Assembly: GCA_963576785.1 (NCBI GenBank)
Contig: OY756139.1
Location: 3,348,001 to 3,412,000 of the forward strand
Reading direction: 5' to 3'
Origin: Chlorophyllum brunneum
Taxonomy: Eukaryota > Basidiomycota > Agaricomycetes > Agaricales > Agaricaceae
DNA: 64,000 bases
Below the pieces are notes generated by a model, which was not told the DNA's origin, did not search any database, and worked only from the letters and a program-made list of their open reading frames with translations. The position numbers and the translations under genes were made by a program. Of the stretch, positions 1 to 10,699 are shown piece by piece. Positions within the stretch are counted from its first letter, which is position 1, and each line of letters starts with the position of its first letter.

Positions 1-410
1 AGTAGCTAGTCTCTTCAGACAAAAGACTTGATTAAGTCTTCATTGGGATGACCATCTGCAACGTTGAAGAGTTCTTCTATCTCTTTATCAGAGGCGTCTT
101 CCATTATATTCGTGATTTGGGTAGACTTGAATTGTCACTTGCTTCGGTCAAAGCATTTGGACTTATAAGTAGCATTCTTTGACATACTGGCACAGTTCTT
201 TCCATGGCTTTGTTGCAGGCAATTTCTGGAGAAATGTCCAGTGGATTTGCATGTGAAGCATTTTTGTTTGTTGTATAACTTCCAGAGTTCAGGTGATAAG
301 ATAGCATTGAGTTGGGCTGTGGCAAGTTTTGTGGCCATGCAGGCAACTTTCTGGGTAGTTGCATTCAAATATTCATCATTATCTGATGATGCTTCTTCTA
401 TCCCTTCTTT
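1..410 (-). pseudogene. Ty3/gypsy gag fragment (family A), inverted copy
   Basis: The minus strand encodes the C-terminal part of a retrotransposon Gag. One CCHC zinc knuckle is visible (CFTCKSTGHFSRNC, C-x2-C-x4-H-x4-C), followed by an acidic tail (IMEDASDKEIEELFNVADG). The stretch is the reverse complement of about 10215-10613, where the same family lies in plus orientation, so it is a second, inverted copy cut by the window edge. The reading frame is not intact. Similarity to the plus copy stops near position 400-410. A Gag zinc knuckle normally binds the element's RNA. This is a relic and its parent element cannot be seen. Confidence 0.75.
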
Positions 411-419
411 GACTCATAC

Positions 420-1158
420 TACCACTATTGTTTTGCAAAACTCGATTATACGGTGCCAGTCTATAGTACAAAGCGATATTTTATGCCTGCTCTACATCCC
501 AACCTCTCTCTGAGAGAGACTATGCCTGACAGTGATGGGGAAGTCTTCGGGAACACAACACGTGTTTCTGCTTCCTCCATCTTTGAGGAACCCCCAGCTC
601 TGCCCCCTCCTGGTTTCCTGTTTCCTAGGATGCCTTCCTACTCAAGACCTGTGATTCCAACTGATCAGGTCTACAGCCAAACCATTCCCCCATCAGTCCT
701 CAGCAGAAGACCATCCACACCCCCGGGATCCACCATCCTCTCTACTAGTGATATGGAAAAGACTATCCACAGATTATCAAAACAAGTTTACCCTGAGGGC
801 AATCACTACTATTCTGGCAACAAGGACTGGGCCAATCAGGTCAAGGAGTTAGAAGCCAAGGGTGAGGAAGACGTTGCTTTGGAGCACAAGTGTGGGCCGG
901 AGTAGTGCTATGACGATACTATCAGAGAGGTCAGTAAGATCTCTGAATGGGTTAAGACCTGCAGCATATACAACATGAGTGGTGATGATGGGCTTGCATT
1001 TGGGTGGGCCTTCACAGAACTTACTGGGACCTTGATGAAAGTGGGATGGCTCAAGGTCACTGTTGATGAGCAGAAGAACAATCTCCAAGGATGGATGGGA
1101 GTCAACTTTGGAAAAGTTGTTGTCTGAGCTGAAGAAATGCCTCAACCGGACTCCTCCC
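420..1158 (+). pseudogene. Uncharacterised ORF fragment upstream of LTR copy 1
   Basis: An open frame of 150 codons (453-905) ends in TGA. The same protein-like frame then reads on through about 1125, with a second TGA, up to the start of the family A LTR. The first part is proline and serine rich (PPALPPPGFLFP). The second part is mixed and globular-looking (NHYYSGNKDWANQVKELEA). I recognise no domain. It could be part of a Gag or of an accessory ORF of another retroelement. It does not match the internal end of family A seen at 21743-21957, so LTR copy 1 has a different left neighbour than copy 2. Confidence 0.35.
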
Positions 1159-1797
1159 TGTTATGTCTGAACCTCGAACCTACATCAGAGGTTATGACAA
1201 GCAATACTACTTGTCCCGCCACCACAATCCAATAACACCATTATCGACTCTCTACTCCAACTAGTCTGGAAATATACGTACCATACTTACACATATGCGA
1301 CACTGATGGACTCTACTTATGCACCATTGAGAACAACCTCTACAGTGCCTGGAACAACAGTTGGAAGGCACGACCAACTACTGAAGAAACTATGCAGTAC
1401 ATCCACCCCTACATGTACACTTGTGGTCTAGTGCTCGAAGCACTCATTCACCAACAAATTGCTGATGGAATCTATTGCATAGAAATGTGACCCAAAGACT
1501 TATCACCAGACGACAAACCTACTGTACCCAGTAGCGACAGCAACAATTCTCCTCATCTGCTATTGCAATCTACTCGAGCCTTTGTCGAGTCATCCGAGTC
1601 CTATCTCTCCAAAGAACCAATTGCATCCACGTCATTCCTATCATCTGACTTCGACCATCCTATGGATGCAGTTCTTCCATCACCACCATCGTCATCATCA
1701 TCTTCTACCACTTTGTCCTACATGTCTTGTGACTGTAGCTGTTCCAATAAATCTCCATCATCATCATCTGAGATCTCTGAGGATGAGTAAGCACTCA

Positions 1798-1935
1798 TCT
1801 GTTTCACTGTCATCAGTTTCACTTCGTTCTATGCTTAGCTGTTTCATCTTTATCAGTTTCATGTTTATCTTTAGTAGTGTTTCACCTTGAAGTTTCATAT
1901 CTATCAGTTTCACATTGTGAAATGTGTTTCAGTCT
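1798..1935 (+). repeat. GTTTCA motif cluster in LTR U3
   Basis: About nine GTTTCA hexamers occur in 140 bp, irregularly spaced, directly after the end of the LTR-coded ORF and before the TATA-like box. The same cluster is present in LTR copy 2 (about 22605-22740). It is partly eroded in copy 3. A role as a repeated upstream activating site is an inference from position. Confidence 0.5.
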
Positions 1936-1978
1936 TGTTATCTATACTCCGTAGTATTTATAGAAAAGAAGTAGTTAG

Positions 1979-1986
1979 TATAAATA
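1979..1986 (+). promoter_or_regulatory. TATA-like box of family A LTR
   Basis: TATAAATA lies about 300 bp before the LTR end and downstream of the GTTTCA-rich stretch, the position expected for the U3/R promoter of an LTR. Copy 2 keeps it at about 22786-22793 and copy 3 also has it. No transcript data are available. Confidence 0.5.
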
Positions 1987-2287
1987 GCCGACTGTATTAG
2001 GAAGTGAAAGCTTAAGCTTTGATCTTCTACAGGGATAGCCTTCTTGATCGCCCAAGAAGAGTTTCCATTGACAGTTGCTGTCAATCAATAGAAGATTGCT
2101 TAACTGCTTATTCTCTACTTGCCCTCATTACTCAGAGCTACGAGATAAACAGGATTCCCATTTCTTGGTTAAGTAACGACAGTTTGATAATGTTTGCTTA
2201 TCCGGTTACTTGGCTGAGATAGGTATTAAGGCCATACCCTAGAGGTCGCATCCTCTTCGATTGCCCTTAGTAGCCAAATCCGTAACA

Positions 2288-3352
2288 ATAGATCAAAGCT
2301 TCCGCTGAGTCATTTCGGTGTAGGGAACAAGAACCCCAGTGTTATCTGCATCATTGCCATTGTCGCTGAACAAGGATAACATCTTCCTGCATCATTGCCA
2401 TTGTCGCTGTTACAGGAAGCCGAGAAGAGTTGTACATAGTGCCTATCTGCCACATAGGAGCATAACTCGCTATCAGTCACATAGGACCCACACTGCACCT
2501 ACCAGTACCTGGAGTACCCCTCAAGTTAGTAGGGCTAAGCACAAAGACCTGCTCATAGAACATATGCTATTGACTGACTTTGTGGTTTCCTCCTTGAGAA
2601 AAAGAGAAACTTGTCTGCTATGCATCCTGCCTCTGGATTCCCATCAAGAAGTACTCCGGTTGAAAGAAGACCCAGAAGGAATGGAAGGTCACAACCACTA
2701 GGCTATGGAGAAGCCATCTGTAGAGAAGCTAAACTGAGCGGCTGCTGTCTAGTCAGCCAGACAATACTAGCAACTGTGAAGACACATCATGCCTTGTTGC
2801 TGTTACGCCAGTAACGGGTTCCCTCAAAAAGTGAGAGCACTCAGTAGAGGATGCCCTCAAAACCTGTTGTGTATTTCCAGAAAGTACAGGAAGAAGTCAT
2901 GAATAATTGTTGGTGAGATAAAGGTGCAACTTGGTCAAGATTGAATGAGTCCGATGTTGCACGAAGCAAAAGGAGACTACTCCACCTGCACTTCCAGTCT
3001 ATAGGACTAGATTGCAATCTAAGGCTACAAAGCCTTACAGTGTTGAGCCTACTCAACAAACTTCCCAGTAAAACCCAGAACCAGTTCAATATTCCCCACC
3101 AGCCTCCATCCAACAGTCCATCTCAACCACTTCCCAACCCTTTGAATGACCCTTGACTAGTGCCACAGCTAGTAGGATTAGAACTAGTGAACCTGCCCCA
3201 AGACAGAGTTCAGAGTCTTATCAGACACCTGCTTACACACAATCCAACTGGGCACAACAAGCAATCTCAAGACAGCAATCCCAGCAATCCCAGCCATCCC
3301 AGCAGTCCAACCGACAGTACAGAGCAACTGTCTCTACCAAGTCTGAACACTC
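2288..3352 (+). pseudogene. Family A leader and N-terminal gag remnant
   Basis: This is the internal start of family A after LTR copy 1. A 22-bp direct repeat (TGCATCATTGCCATTGTCGC...) occurs at about 2346 and 2388. From about 3050 a Ser/Gln/Pro-rich frame appears (ISRQQSQQSQPSQQSNRQYR). It is cut at 3352 by the LINE and resumes in frame at 9069 (KSEH|SDNPEHSEH). One TGA interrupts the part before 3153. The region 2288-3000 has only short ORFs and no convincing domain. Confidence 0.5.
3341..3352 (+). repeat. LINE target-site duplication, left copy
   Basis: GTCTGAACACTC directly before the LINE is repeated exactly at 9057-9068 directly after its A-tail. Removing the LINE and one copy restores the gag reading frame of family A. 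Confidence 0.9.
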
Positions 3353-3475
3353 CATCCCTTCTTGACCTCTTACCACTACCTTCCTAATTGGGACGGTTCT
3401 CTGGTAGGGGGCTTCTGGCCTGTTCTTGCTGGACGTTAGGTCCTAGCACTGTCTTATACACAGGGCAATGCATAG

Positions 3476-3725
3476 TACTCCCTTGGCGAAGGAGGTTAAA
3501 GGCTGGGTATACTGGCCACTGCGTACTCACTCATTCTTAGACGCGCGAACAGAGGTTGGGAGCTGTCATACAGTGGATGAGAATTAGTTCGAGCGGGGGG
3601 AGTGGCCCCTTGGCGAAGGGCCTTAATGACGGGGTATGCCTGTCGCTTTCTCTAGACGAGAGTTGATACCGGGTCATACAGGACAGCAGGGGGTACCCCC
3701 TTGGCAAAGGGGCTCAAAGACTGGG
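3476..3725 (+). repeat. Imperfect repeats in LINE 5' UTR
   Basis: A unit beginning CCCTTGGCGAAGG and containing GGGTATGCC and, in the first two units, a TCATACAG-like end occurs three times, at about 3480, 3606 and 3696 (spacing about 125 and 90 bp). Units differ by indels. In other LINEs, tandem 5' UTR monomers act as promoters. Here that role is inference. Confidence 0.5.
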
Positions 3726-3726
3726 T

Positions 3727-4543
3727 ATGCCGGTCACCTTCTGCCCGTTCACCTTGAGGGTTCCTCTAGCAGTGGAGGGACCCAGCGTGCTCCCAAAATG
3801 GTATCGTAGTTCCCCAATGGCGGGACTAGCGTCGGTCTATTTGACTGAGCTGCGGTACAAGTCTAGTCTAACTAGGCGTCTACTCCAACATGGGAACTAC
3901 GGGAGAGGCTTCATTCTGCCCCGTTCCCCAGCTGGGGGCGCGTTGAGAAAAACCGCCCAGCTGAGCCCGAGAGGGTCCAAAAGGATAGGAGTCGATAAGA
4001 GGGGGTTAGGGCAAAAAACAAGCCGACTGCAAGGACAGGCTACCCCCCTCCAGTTGCATTGCAGGGTGTGGATCCGTAGACAACCCCCCCTGGCCACTCT
4101 GGATGTTAGTAGGGATAACTCAAACTCCAGGGCACTATTCCACGTGGGTGCCTTGTGGCATTCCGTGGATTTGCTTTGTAAGCAAGGTGCAATCACCTCC
4201 CTGGTAGCAGCCCCTGCAAGACAGAGACCCCAGACACCATTAACACGCGGATCCGCGTCCTATGGGCATAGCAAAGCGGGTGCTGGGGTACGGGAAGCCA
4301 GCCAGGGGTGGGATTCTGGAACCACTGGTGGACCATGGCGGACCATGCAGAGAATGTGCGGCCCAGCCGGAGAGGTCTAAATCCTCTGTCGGTGGGTCTC
4401 GGAGAGAAGCCGAGTGTACCTGCTTAAGTTGATACCGCGACACTGCCTTTGGGGGGTAAGGGCATTAGTCCGCAAGGGGCCCCTTAGTCGAGACCCGCCT
4501 CCTCACCATCCCGGGCTAGTCGAAGCCAAACTACCCCCCCTCA
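3727..4543 (+). other. LINE 5' region without a recognisable ORF1
   Basis: This part precedes the endonuclease ORF. A 217-codon open frame (3727-4380) exists, but its translation shows no zinc knuckle, coiled coil or other Gag-like feature, and its composition looks like GC-rich non-coding sequence. I treat it as 5' UTR. A highly diverged ORF1 cannot be excluded. Confidence 0.4.
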
Positions 4544-7500
4544 ATGAATAACGCTCCCGACGAGCATGACAGGCCCCCTCGCTCTCTCCTGAGTGAGTTG
4601 AAGGTCTGCTCTCACAACATAGGAAGATCGTATGGAGTGATGGAGACAGTCCTCGCGCATAGAGGTGATGTCGACCTCCTCCTCATACAAGAACCCCCTT
4701 GGAGATTCCTCCGAGACATCCCCTCATCTGTCTCTAATGATGGAGTGCCCCTTGTAGGAGGCCCAGTGCACCCAGACTGGACTCTCCTTTCTTATCCTTT
4801 TATCGCCGAAGAAGTCCTACAAGTGGGATGCTGACAATATCCTCAACGTACGGTTAATATGGAACACCGCACCACGCCGTGAGTCCTCGCCTTTGCTCAT
4901 AAAAGGCTGAAACGACTCCGACCCTCCATCCGAAGAGACGTTATCGACCATCAAGACCTCCTATGTATATCTCTATACGTGGGAGGAGAAGAACTGCTGC
5001 TGTTGAATGTTTATAATGACAGCCGTAACACTGCGCTCCATTTCCTCGAGGAGTGACTCTTCGACCTCCCGCCCTTTCTCCTTTTGGGAGGAGACATAAA
5101 CATCAGATCGGAATTCTGGGACCCCTCGACGGATCAACACCCGGCGAGTGCAGACCAACTTCTTATGGTCACCAAAGCCCTCAATCTAGTGAGGACAACT
5201 CCATCTGAGGCTAAGCCAACCTGATATGCCTCGGACCCCAACTTACCAGACACGGTCATTGACCTGATCTTCGTTTCGGGAACGCTTCCACACATTCCCT
5301 CCCACGTTATCCAAGATGGTGATCGGTACAACTCGGACCACGCCCTCCTGCTAATTAGGGTACCTATTCCACAGATGGATGTCGTCGTCGAAAGATTGAC
5401 CATCCCCAAAGAGTTGGAAGAGGAGACCAGGTTCCTGATGGACATTGTAGAGGGAATCAAGAACAAGAACTGGCCGATGAACAATGCGGATGAGCTGGAG
5501 AGAGCTGTTGCCAAATTGGGAGGTGTGTTTGACAGATCATGGACTCAAAATGCAAAGAAGACCAAGATCACCACTAGATCCAAGACCTGGTGGAACGAGG
5601 AGTGCTTGACCGCACTCGCTACACATCACGCGGACTGCAAGAACAAGTGCAAATGGAGCGCTTTTTGCAAGACCACGAGGAAAACGAAAAGAGCCTACTT
5701 CGACAAGAAGATACAAGAAATCTCCATCGACCGAAAACGCCCGTGGGATCTCATGCCATGGGTTAAGGACCGCGCACTCCTGGCTACGGAAGCCATGCGT
5801 CACAACGGCCGACCTTGTCTCACATTAGAAAATCTGTGGACGGCTCTCGACCAACACTACAACGCTGCCCGCGATAGACCAACGAATGCAGCAGTCCTGG
5901 ACAAGCTCCCTCCTCCAAATGGAACGGAAAATAGGACTTGGGTAGACTTCTCTCTCCTTGAGATGATGGAGTCGCTCAAGGACACCTCAAATTCTTCTTC
6001 CCCTGGTCCCAACCATGTCTCCTGGTCCCATCTCAAACAGATCGTTGCTGATAAAACTTGCGCCGACCTATTCCTCAAAATCGGTAGTGCATGTCTGAAC
6101 ATCGGTCACTGGCCTACCTACTTCAAGAAGTCAACGTCGGTGATTATTCCGAAATCCAATAAACCCGACTACTCCACTCCGAAGGCGTTCCATCCAATCG
6201 TCCTTCTAAACACGTTCGGCAAGCTAATAGAGAAAATGCTCGCCAAACGACTCCAATTTGAGGCCGTTAAATTCAAGGTCCTCCATCCACACCAATTGGG
6301 AGCGATCCGCCAGAGGTCCACTGAGGATGCGGGTCTCTTCCTGACGCACATTATCCGGGGAGCTTGGACAAAGAAGAAGAAAATGTCGGTGCTTGCATTC
6401 AACATGGCCCAATTCTTCCCCTCCCTCAACCATGATCTTCTTATCGAAATCCTACGATGACAAGGATTTCCCCCCCAGGTTGCAGCATTCTTCAATAACT
6501 ACCTTACGGAACGCCGCACTACTTACCGGTGGAATAATGAAACTTCCCCGGAATATGACGCAGTGGTAGGAGTAGGTCAGGGCTCAGCCCTTAGCCCTAT
6601 TCTCTCCACTCTATTCCTCGCCCCCCTCTTACATGTCTTCGACACCCATATGGAGGAACACCGCGACAAGTGGGACTTTGATGTCCTGTCGTTCGTCGAT
6701 GATGGCACTCTAATCGCACAATCCCCGTCTCTGGAAAAGAATGTGGAGATCCTGCAACACATGTACTGTAAAATGGAGCGGCTCATGAACGAATTCGGCC
6801 TGGAAATTGAACATGGCAAGTCTGAAATCTTTCACTTCATGCGTGCGAGACAAGACTTGAATCCCTTCATCAACTTGGGATCCCTGCCATTCACGGGACA
6901 CAACCCTCTCAAACCGAAGGCCCACTGGCGGTACCTCGGCTTCTACTTTGATCGGATGCTGACCTTTAAAGAGCACATACGATTTTACTCTGCCAAAGCG
7001 ATCTCTACGATCAAGGCAATGAAGATGCTGGGAAACTCCATCAGGGGCTTGTCCCCCAGTAACAAGAGGCTGTTGTACCGGTCGTGTGTTGTTCCAGTTG
7101 CGACATATGGATACTGACTATGGTTTCACAATTGATCCCACACCAAGAGAACCTGTGAAATCCTCAACAAAATGCAACAAAGGGCGGTGCTCTGGATTAC
7201 CAGGGCCTTCTGGACTTCTCCCACTGGTAGCGTAGAGTCCCTCGTAGGGCTCATGCCCATCAAACTTCATCTCCGAAAGTTGGCCAAACGACAATCGTCA
7301 AGGCTTCATACGTTGGACGATGAACATGCTTTGGCAAGATTAATGAAGGAATTTCACTCTTCCCCCCACCGACTTCACATCAAGAACTTCACGGAGGTTC
7401 AGAAGAAGAAGACATTAGGAGCTGTGATGGACTTTTCGCGCCCCACCCCCGAGACTCAGTATATAGAACATTTCAATTCCATTTCTAAATCTCTCTGGCC

Positions 7501-8587
7501 CGGACGTAGGTTACTTGACCATTTCTCTACTAATGTATCTTTTATAGGATTCAACCGGGACAACCCTCACCTCTCAAAGACGCTTTGGGACGATGTAACG
7601 ATGAACGCGATGACGGACGAAAAATCTATCACGATCAGTATGGATGGCTCGGTCCACCCCAATCCCAATCCGCTTGCCAGCCAGTTTACGGCGGCAGCCA
7701 CCATTCAACATCTTGACGGCAGGAGCTCTATCATGAAGAGACTCGGAGAAACTATGTCGACAGACACAGAACTGGTAGCGCAGTACCTGGACATTACCAA
7801 GGTGCTTGCTACTGCCAACTACGAACACATTCACGTGTTCACCAACTCCATCGCAGCCTCCCAGCTCCTACTCAACTGTTTGCCGCACTCCTGCCAGTGA
7901 CAGTCTATTCTCACATCGAAGGTGCTCCTGGCTTGGTTCAGCAAGTCAGACCAACACTGCCTTTCCTTTTACCACACGCCATCGAAATGCAAGTACGGGA
8001 TACAAAAAGCCACTCACGACTGGATCCAGACGGTCGCCTGGCCTAACCGGGGTCGAAACCACCGAGTACCGAACTCGATCGACTACCTACAAAAGAAGTC
8101 CGCCGAACGTGCCATTCACACATGGCAGGCCATGTTTGGGTTCAAGACTTACAGCGGTAGCTCCTTCCTCCACCTTCCGGTGTGAGCGAATGGGGCCTCC
8201 GCATTACCGTCGCACATCAAGTCCTGTCCATGGATACAAGAATGTGGACTCCAGCCCCAGCTCTTCGCAAGAGCTTGTCGCACCATACTATGCCATGCCC
8301 TGATTGGAGAATATCGACTATGATTCTTTCCTAACGAGGATCTTTCGTGCCACTACTGCAACAGTCAAATGGTACAAACGAGGTCACATATCCTGCATCG
8401 TTGCAACAACTTCGATCACTACTTTGGCGTCGACACGATCAAGACTTTCGTCAACTTCTTGCATCGCAACCCCTCCGCGTTCAGCTTCCCTCTGGAACCT
8501 GACCGCCCTCGTATCCGTGCCGGTTCTATTCCACCATTACATCGTCGTCAAGTCCAAAGGAGGTTTGGGTCTGCGCCTGCGTAGTTT
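4544..8587 (+). pseudogene. LINE ORF2: endonuclease, reverse transcriptase, RNase H
   Basis: The product would nick target DNA and copy the element RNA from the nick. The start at 4544 (MNNAPDEHD) leads into an AP-endonuclease core (SHNIGRSYG, then LLLIQEPPW with the catalytic Glu, GGDINIRSEFWDP near 5090-5130, and NSDHALLL near 5333). The reverse transcriptase runs about 5850-7115, with VVGVGQGSALSPI and the catalytic FVDDG near 6695. RNase H lies at 7640-7890 (SMDGSVHPN, and FTNS where Asp is expected). The last part (about 8340-8584) has a CCHC-type motif, CHYC...HILHRC. Frameshifts lie near 4830, 4880, 7900-8190 and 8310. TGA stops lie at 5056, 5222, 6458, 7115 and 7898, several at positions where Arg or Trp is expected. 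Confidence 0.85.
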
Positions 8588-9024
8588 CCTTTTCTTTTCT
8601 CCCTTTTTCTTTTGCTCTCCCGGTTATGAACTTCCAATTCATTTCTCTATTTCCCCTTTCCTTGCTAGTCTACTATTTTATATAGTTTTCATTCAACTTC
8701 TATCTCTCCCGTGGTGCCCGGATTAAATACCCGCCCACATGCTATGTACCATTTGATGTTCCCCCTTGTGATTGCAAGTAGATAGTTTCTCTTCTATCAA
8801 TTTCTCTCTCTCACTCTCTCTCTTTCCGATTTCCCTTTTTTTTCCCCTTTTTCCGCTGAACATCGTAGGTACCAAACATCTCTCTAGTGTACGCGCTAGA
8901 TGTCAACGAGTCTCGTAGGGTTAGTTTACTTGTCGTTTATTTTCCCTTCTCTGAACATTCTGTACGTTCTACCTTTGTATGTATGTACACGTGGACTGCG
9001 TCCGAGCACTGCTATATAAATTGT

Positions 9025-9056
<32 letters not shown>
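8588..9056 (+). other. LINE 3' UTR and A-tail
   Basis: A T/C-rich stretch without coding potential follows the last zinc motif and ends in a pure run of 26 A (9031-9056) directly before the target duplication, as expected for target-primed insertion. Confidence 0.8.
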
Positions 9057-9061
<5 letters not shown>

Positions 9062-9068
9062 AACACTC
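9057..9068 (+). repeat. LINE target-site duplication, right copy
   Basis: This is an exact copy of GTCTGAACACTC at 3341-3352. Confidence 0.9.
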
Positions 9069-10600
9069 AGACAACCCTGAGCACTCTGAACATGGGGGTG
9101 GGCACTCTGAAGAGCTACCACCCCAGACACCAGAACTTGAGCCCTGATACAAATCCGACAACAACATATCGAACTCACCAAACCCACTCACTGGAGCCCT
9201 CCAGCTACTCCAAGAACAAAGAGAAAAGGAAGCTCAATGAAGTCAGACCAGCCAGACAACCAACTACCAGTCAACCAGCTACCAGACAACCCAACCAGTG
9301 GTACCTCCCAGTACCCACCAGTAGACGACCAGAACACCAGGACCTCCAATCACACTCAGGACAACCCAACAGCCACAAACCTGCCAATCATCCCCATCAA
9401 ACTCCCCAGCGAGCTTGCCACCAAACTCACCCACAGGATCAAACATGCCGGACCCCAAACTCCCAAAGCCCACCATTTTCTACAGTGCCTTGCTTGACTA
9501 TCCCAACTGGAAGCAGAACCTCTAGATCTACTTCACATCACAGCCCAACAATCTACCAAATGACAAGTCCAAGATCATGTATGCCCTCCTTAGTATGGAA
9601 GGATTGGCCAGGGAATGGAAACAAGCCTACACCATTTCACACACCACCAACAATGTCTTCAGCCCCACCCAGACCATTGAACAGTTTCTCACAGAACTTG
9701 ACACTTCATTTCTACCAGCAAATGACACTCTTGTCGCCATCAACCAACTATCTAATGTTACCCAGAATGGATGACCCGCCACAGTCTATGTTGAGCAATT
9801 CAAGAATATGTGTACCTGAGCTGGAATCACCCATGCAGAGACCAAAATCATGTTTTTCATTAAAGGACTAGATCTGTATTACAAAAGGCTTGTCTATAGT
9901 CAGAACCCTACCCTGAACAACATCAATGCTTGGTACACAGCCACACAAAATGCAGCAACAATGGCACACCTACAACAGAATTTTAGCTCAACAGGACATT
10001 ATCACTCAGTATGACATACCTCCTATTGCTCGAAATATTGTACTCCAAAAGCATCAAGTTCGATGTCTTATGCAAGACCTTACCAGCCAACTCAAAGAAG
10101 TAGTAACCCCCTAGGCTATGGTCCTATGGACGTTGACCACATCCTTGAGCAGCAGCTCAATAATCTTTACCCAATGGGAGAAGGATCTGATGAAGAAGGA
10201 GAAGAATCTGAGGAAGAAGCATCATCAGACAATGATGAATATTCGAACACAACTACCCAGCAAGTTGCCCGTATGGCCACAAAACTTGCCACAGCCCAAT
10301 TCAATGCAATCTTATCACCCAAACTCCGGAAGTTATATAATGAATGAAAATGTTTCACATGCAAATCCGCTGGACATTTCTCCAGAAATTTCCCACAACG
10401 AAGCCGTGGAAAGAACTATGCCAGCATGTCCAAGAATGCTGCTTACAAGTCCAAACACTTTGACCAAAGCAAGTGACGATTCAAGTCTACCCGAATCATG
10501 AATATAATGGAAGACGCCTCTGATGAAAAGATAGAAGAACTCTTCAATGTTGCAGATGGTCATCCCAATGAAAACTTAATCAAGTCTTTTGTCTGAAGAG
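9069..10600 (+). pseudogene. Family A gag, main part
   Basis: Gag packages element RNA. The frame interrupted by the LINE continues here: an acidic start, a Pro/Thr/Gln-rich linker, then a capsid-like block from about 9480 (YALLSMEGLAREWKQAY, FLTELDTSFLPANDTL). Then come QRSSNPLGYGPMDVD and a Glu/Ser acidic stretch (about 10170-10240). One zinc knuckle follows (CFTCKSAGHFSRNF), in which the last Cys has become Phe, and an acidic tail to about 10590. In-frame TGAs occur at about 9148, 9522, 9772, 9827 and 10345. The zinc knuckle is intact in the inverted fragment at 1-410. Confidence 0.85.
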
Positions 10601-10699
10601 ACTAGCTACTGCATCTAGATCTCAAACTATAAAGAAACCACAGATTTCTTATTCGATGCCACAACATGATGACTACTCCTGACCCAACCCACCTTGCAA

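Larger units (their letters stand above)
1159..2287 (+). repeat. Family A LTR, copy 1 (presumed 5' LTR)
   Basis: This 1129-bp block starts TGTTATGTC and ends CCGTAACA, and recurs at 21958-23094 and (interrupted) 23984-29774. Differences from copy 2 are scattered and mainly G/A or C/T. Its left half carries the same coding-like frame as copy 2, ending with a 75-codon open stretch (1563-1790, ...SSSEISEDE). A 10-nt deletion near 1196 and further indels near 1280 break the frame upstream of it. The right half has a run of GTTTCA motifs, a TATA-like box and the presumed transcript start region. Confidence 0.85.
3353..9056 (+). mobile_element. Tad1-like non-LTR retrotransposon (LINE), full-length but mutated
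   Basis: This 5704-bp element has a 12-bp target duplication and ends in 26 A residues (9031-9056). It has a roughly 1.2-kb 5' region with imperfect repeats. Then comes one long coding region with AP-type endonuclease, reverse transcriptase (FVDDG), RNase H and a C-terminal CCHC-like motif, followed by a roughly 440-bp pyrimidine-rich 3' UTR. RNase H after RT, with a terminal zinc motif, fits the fungal Tad1 clade. No separate ORF1 with zinc knuckles was recognised. Stops and frameshifts make it inactive. Confidence 0.9.

Noticed and set aside
3727..4380. 217-codon ORF in the LINE 5' region as a gene
   Set aside because: No motif, low-complexity GC-rich composition, and repeat units extend to its start. 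More likely 5' UTR.
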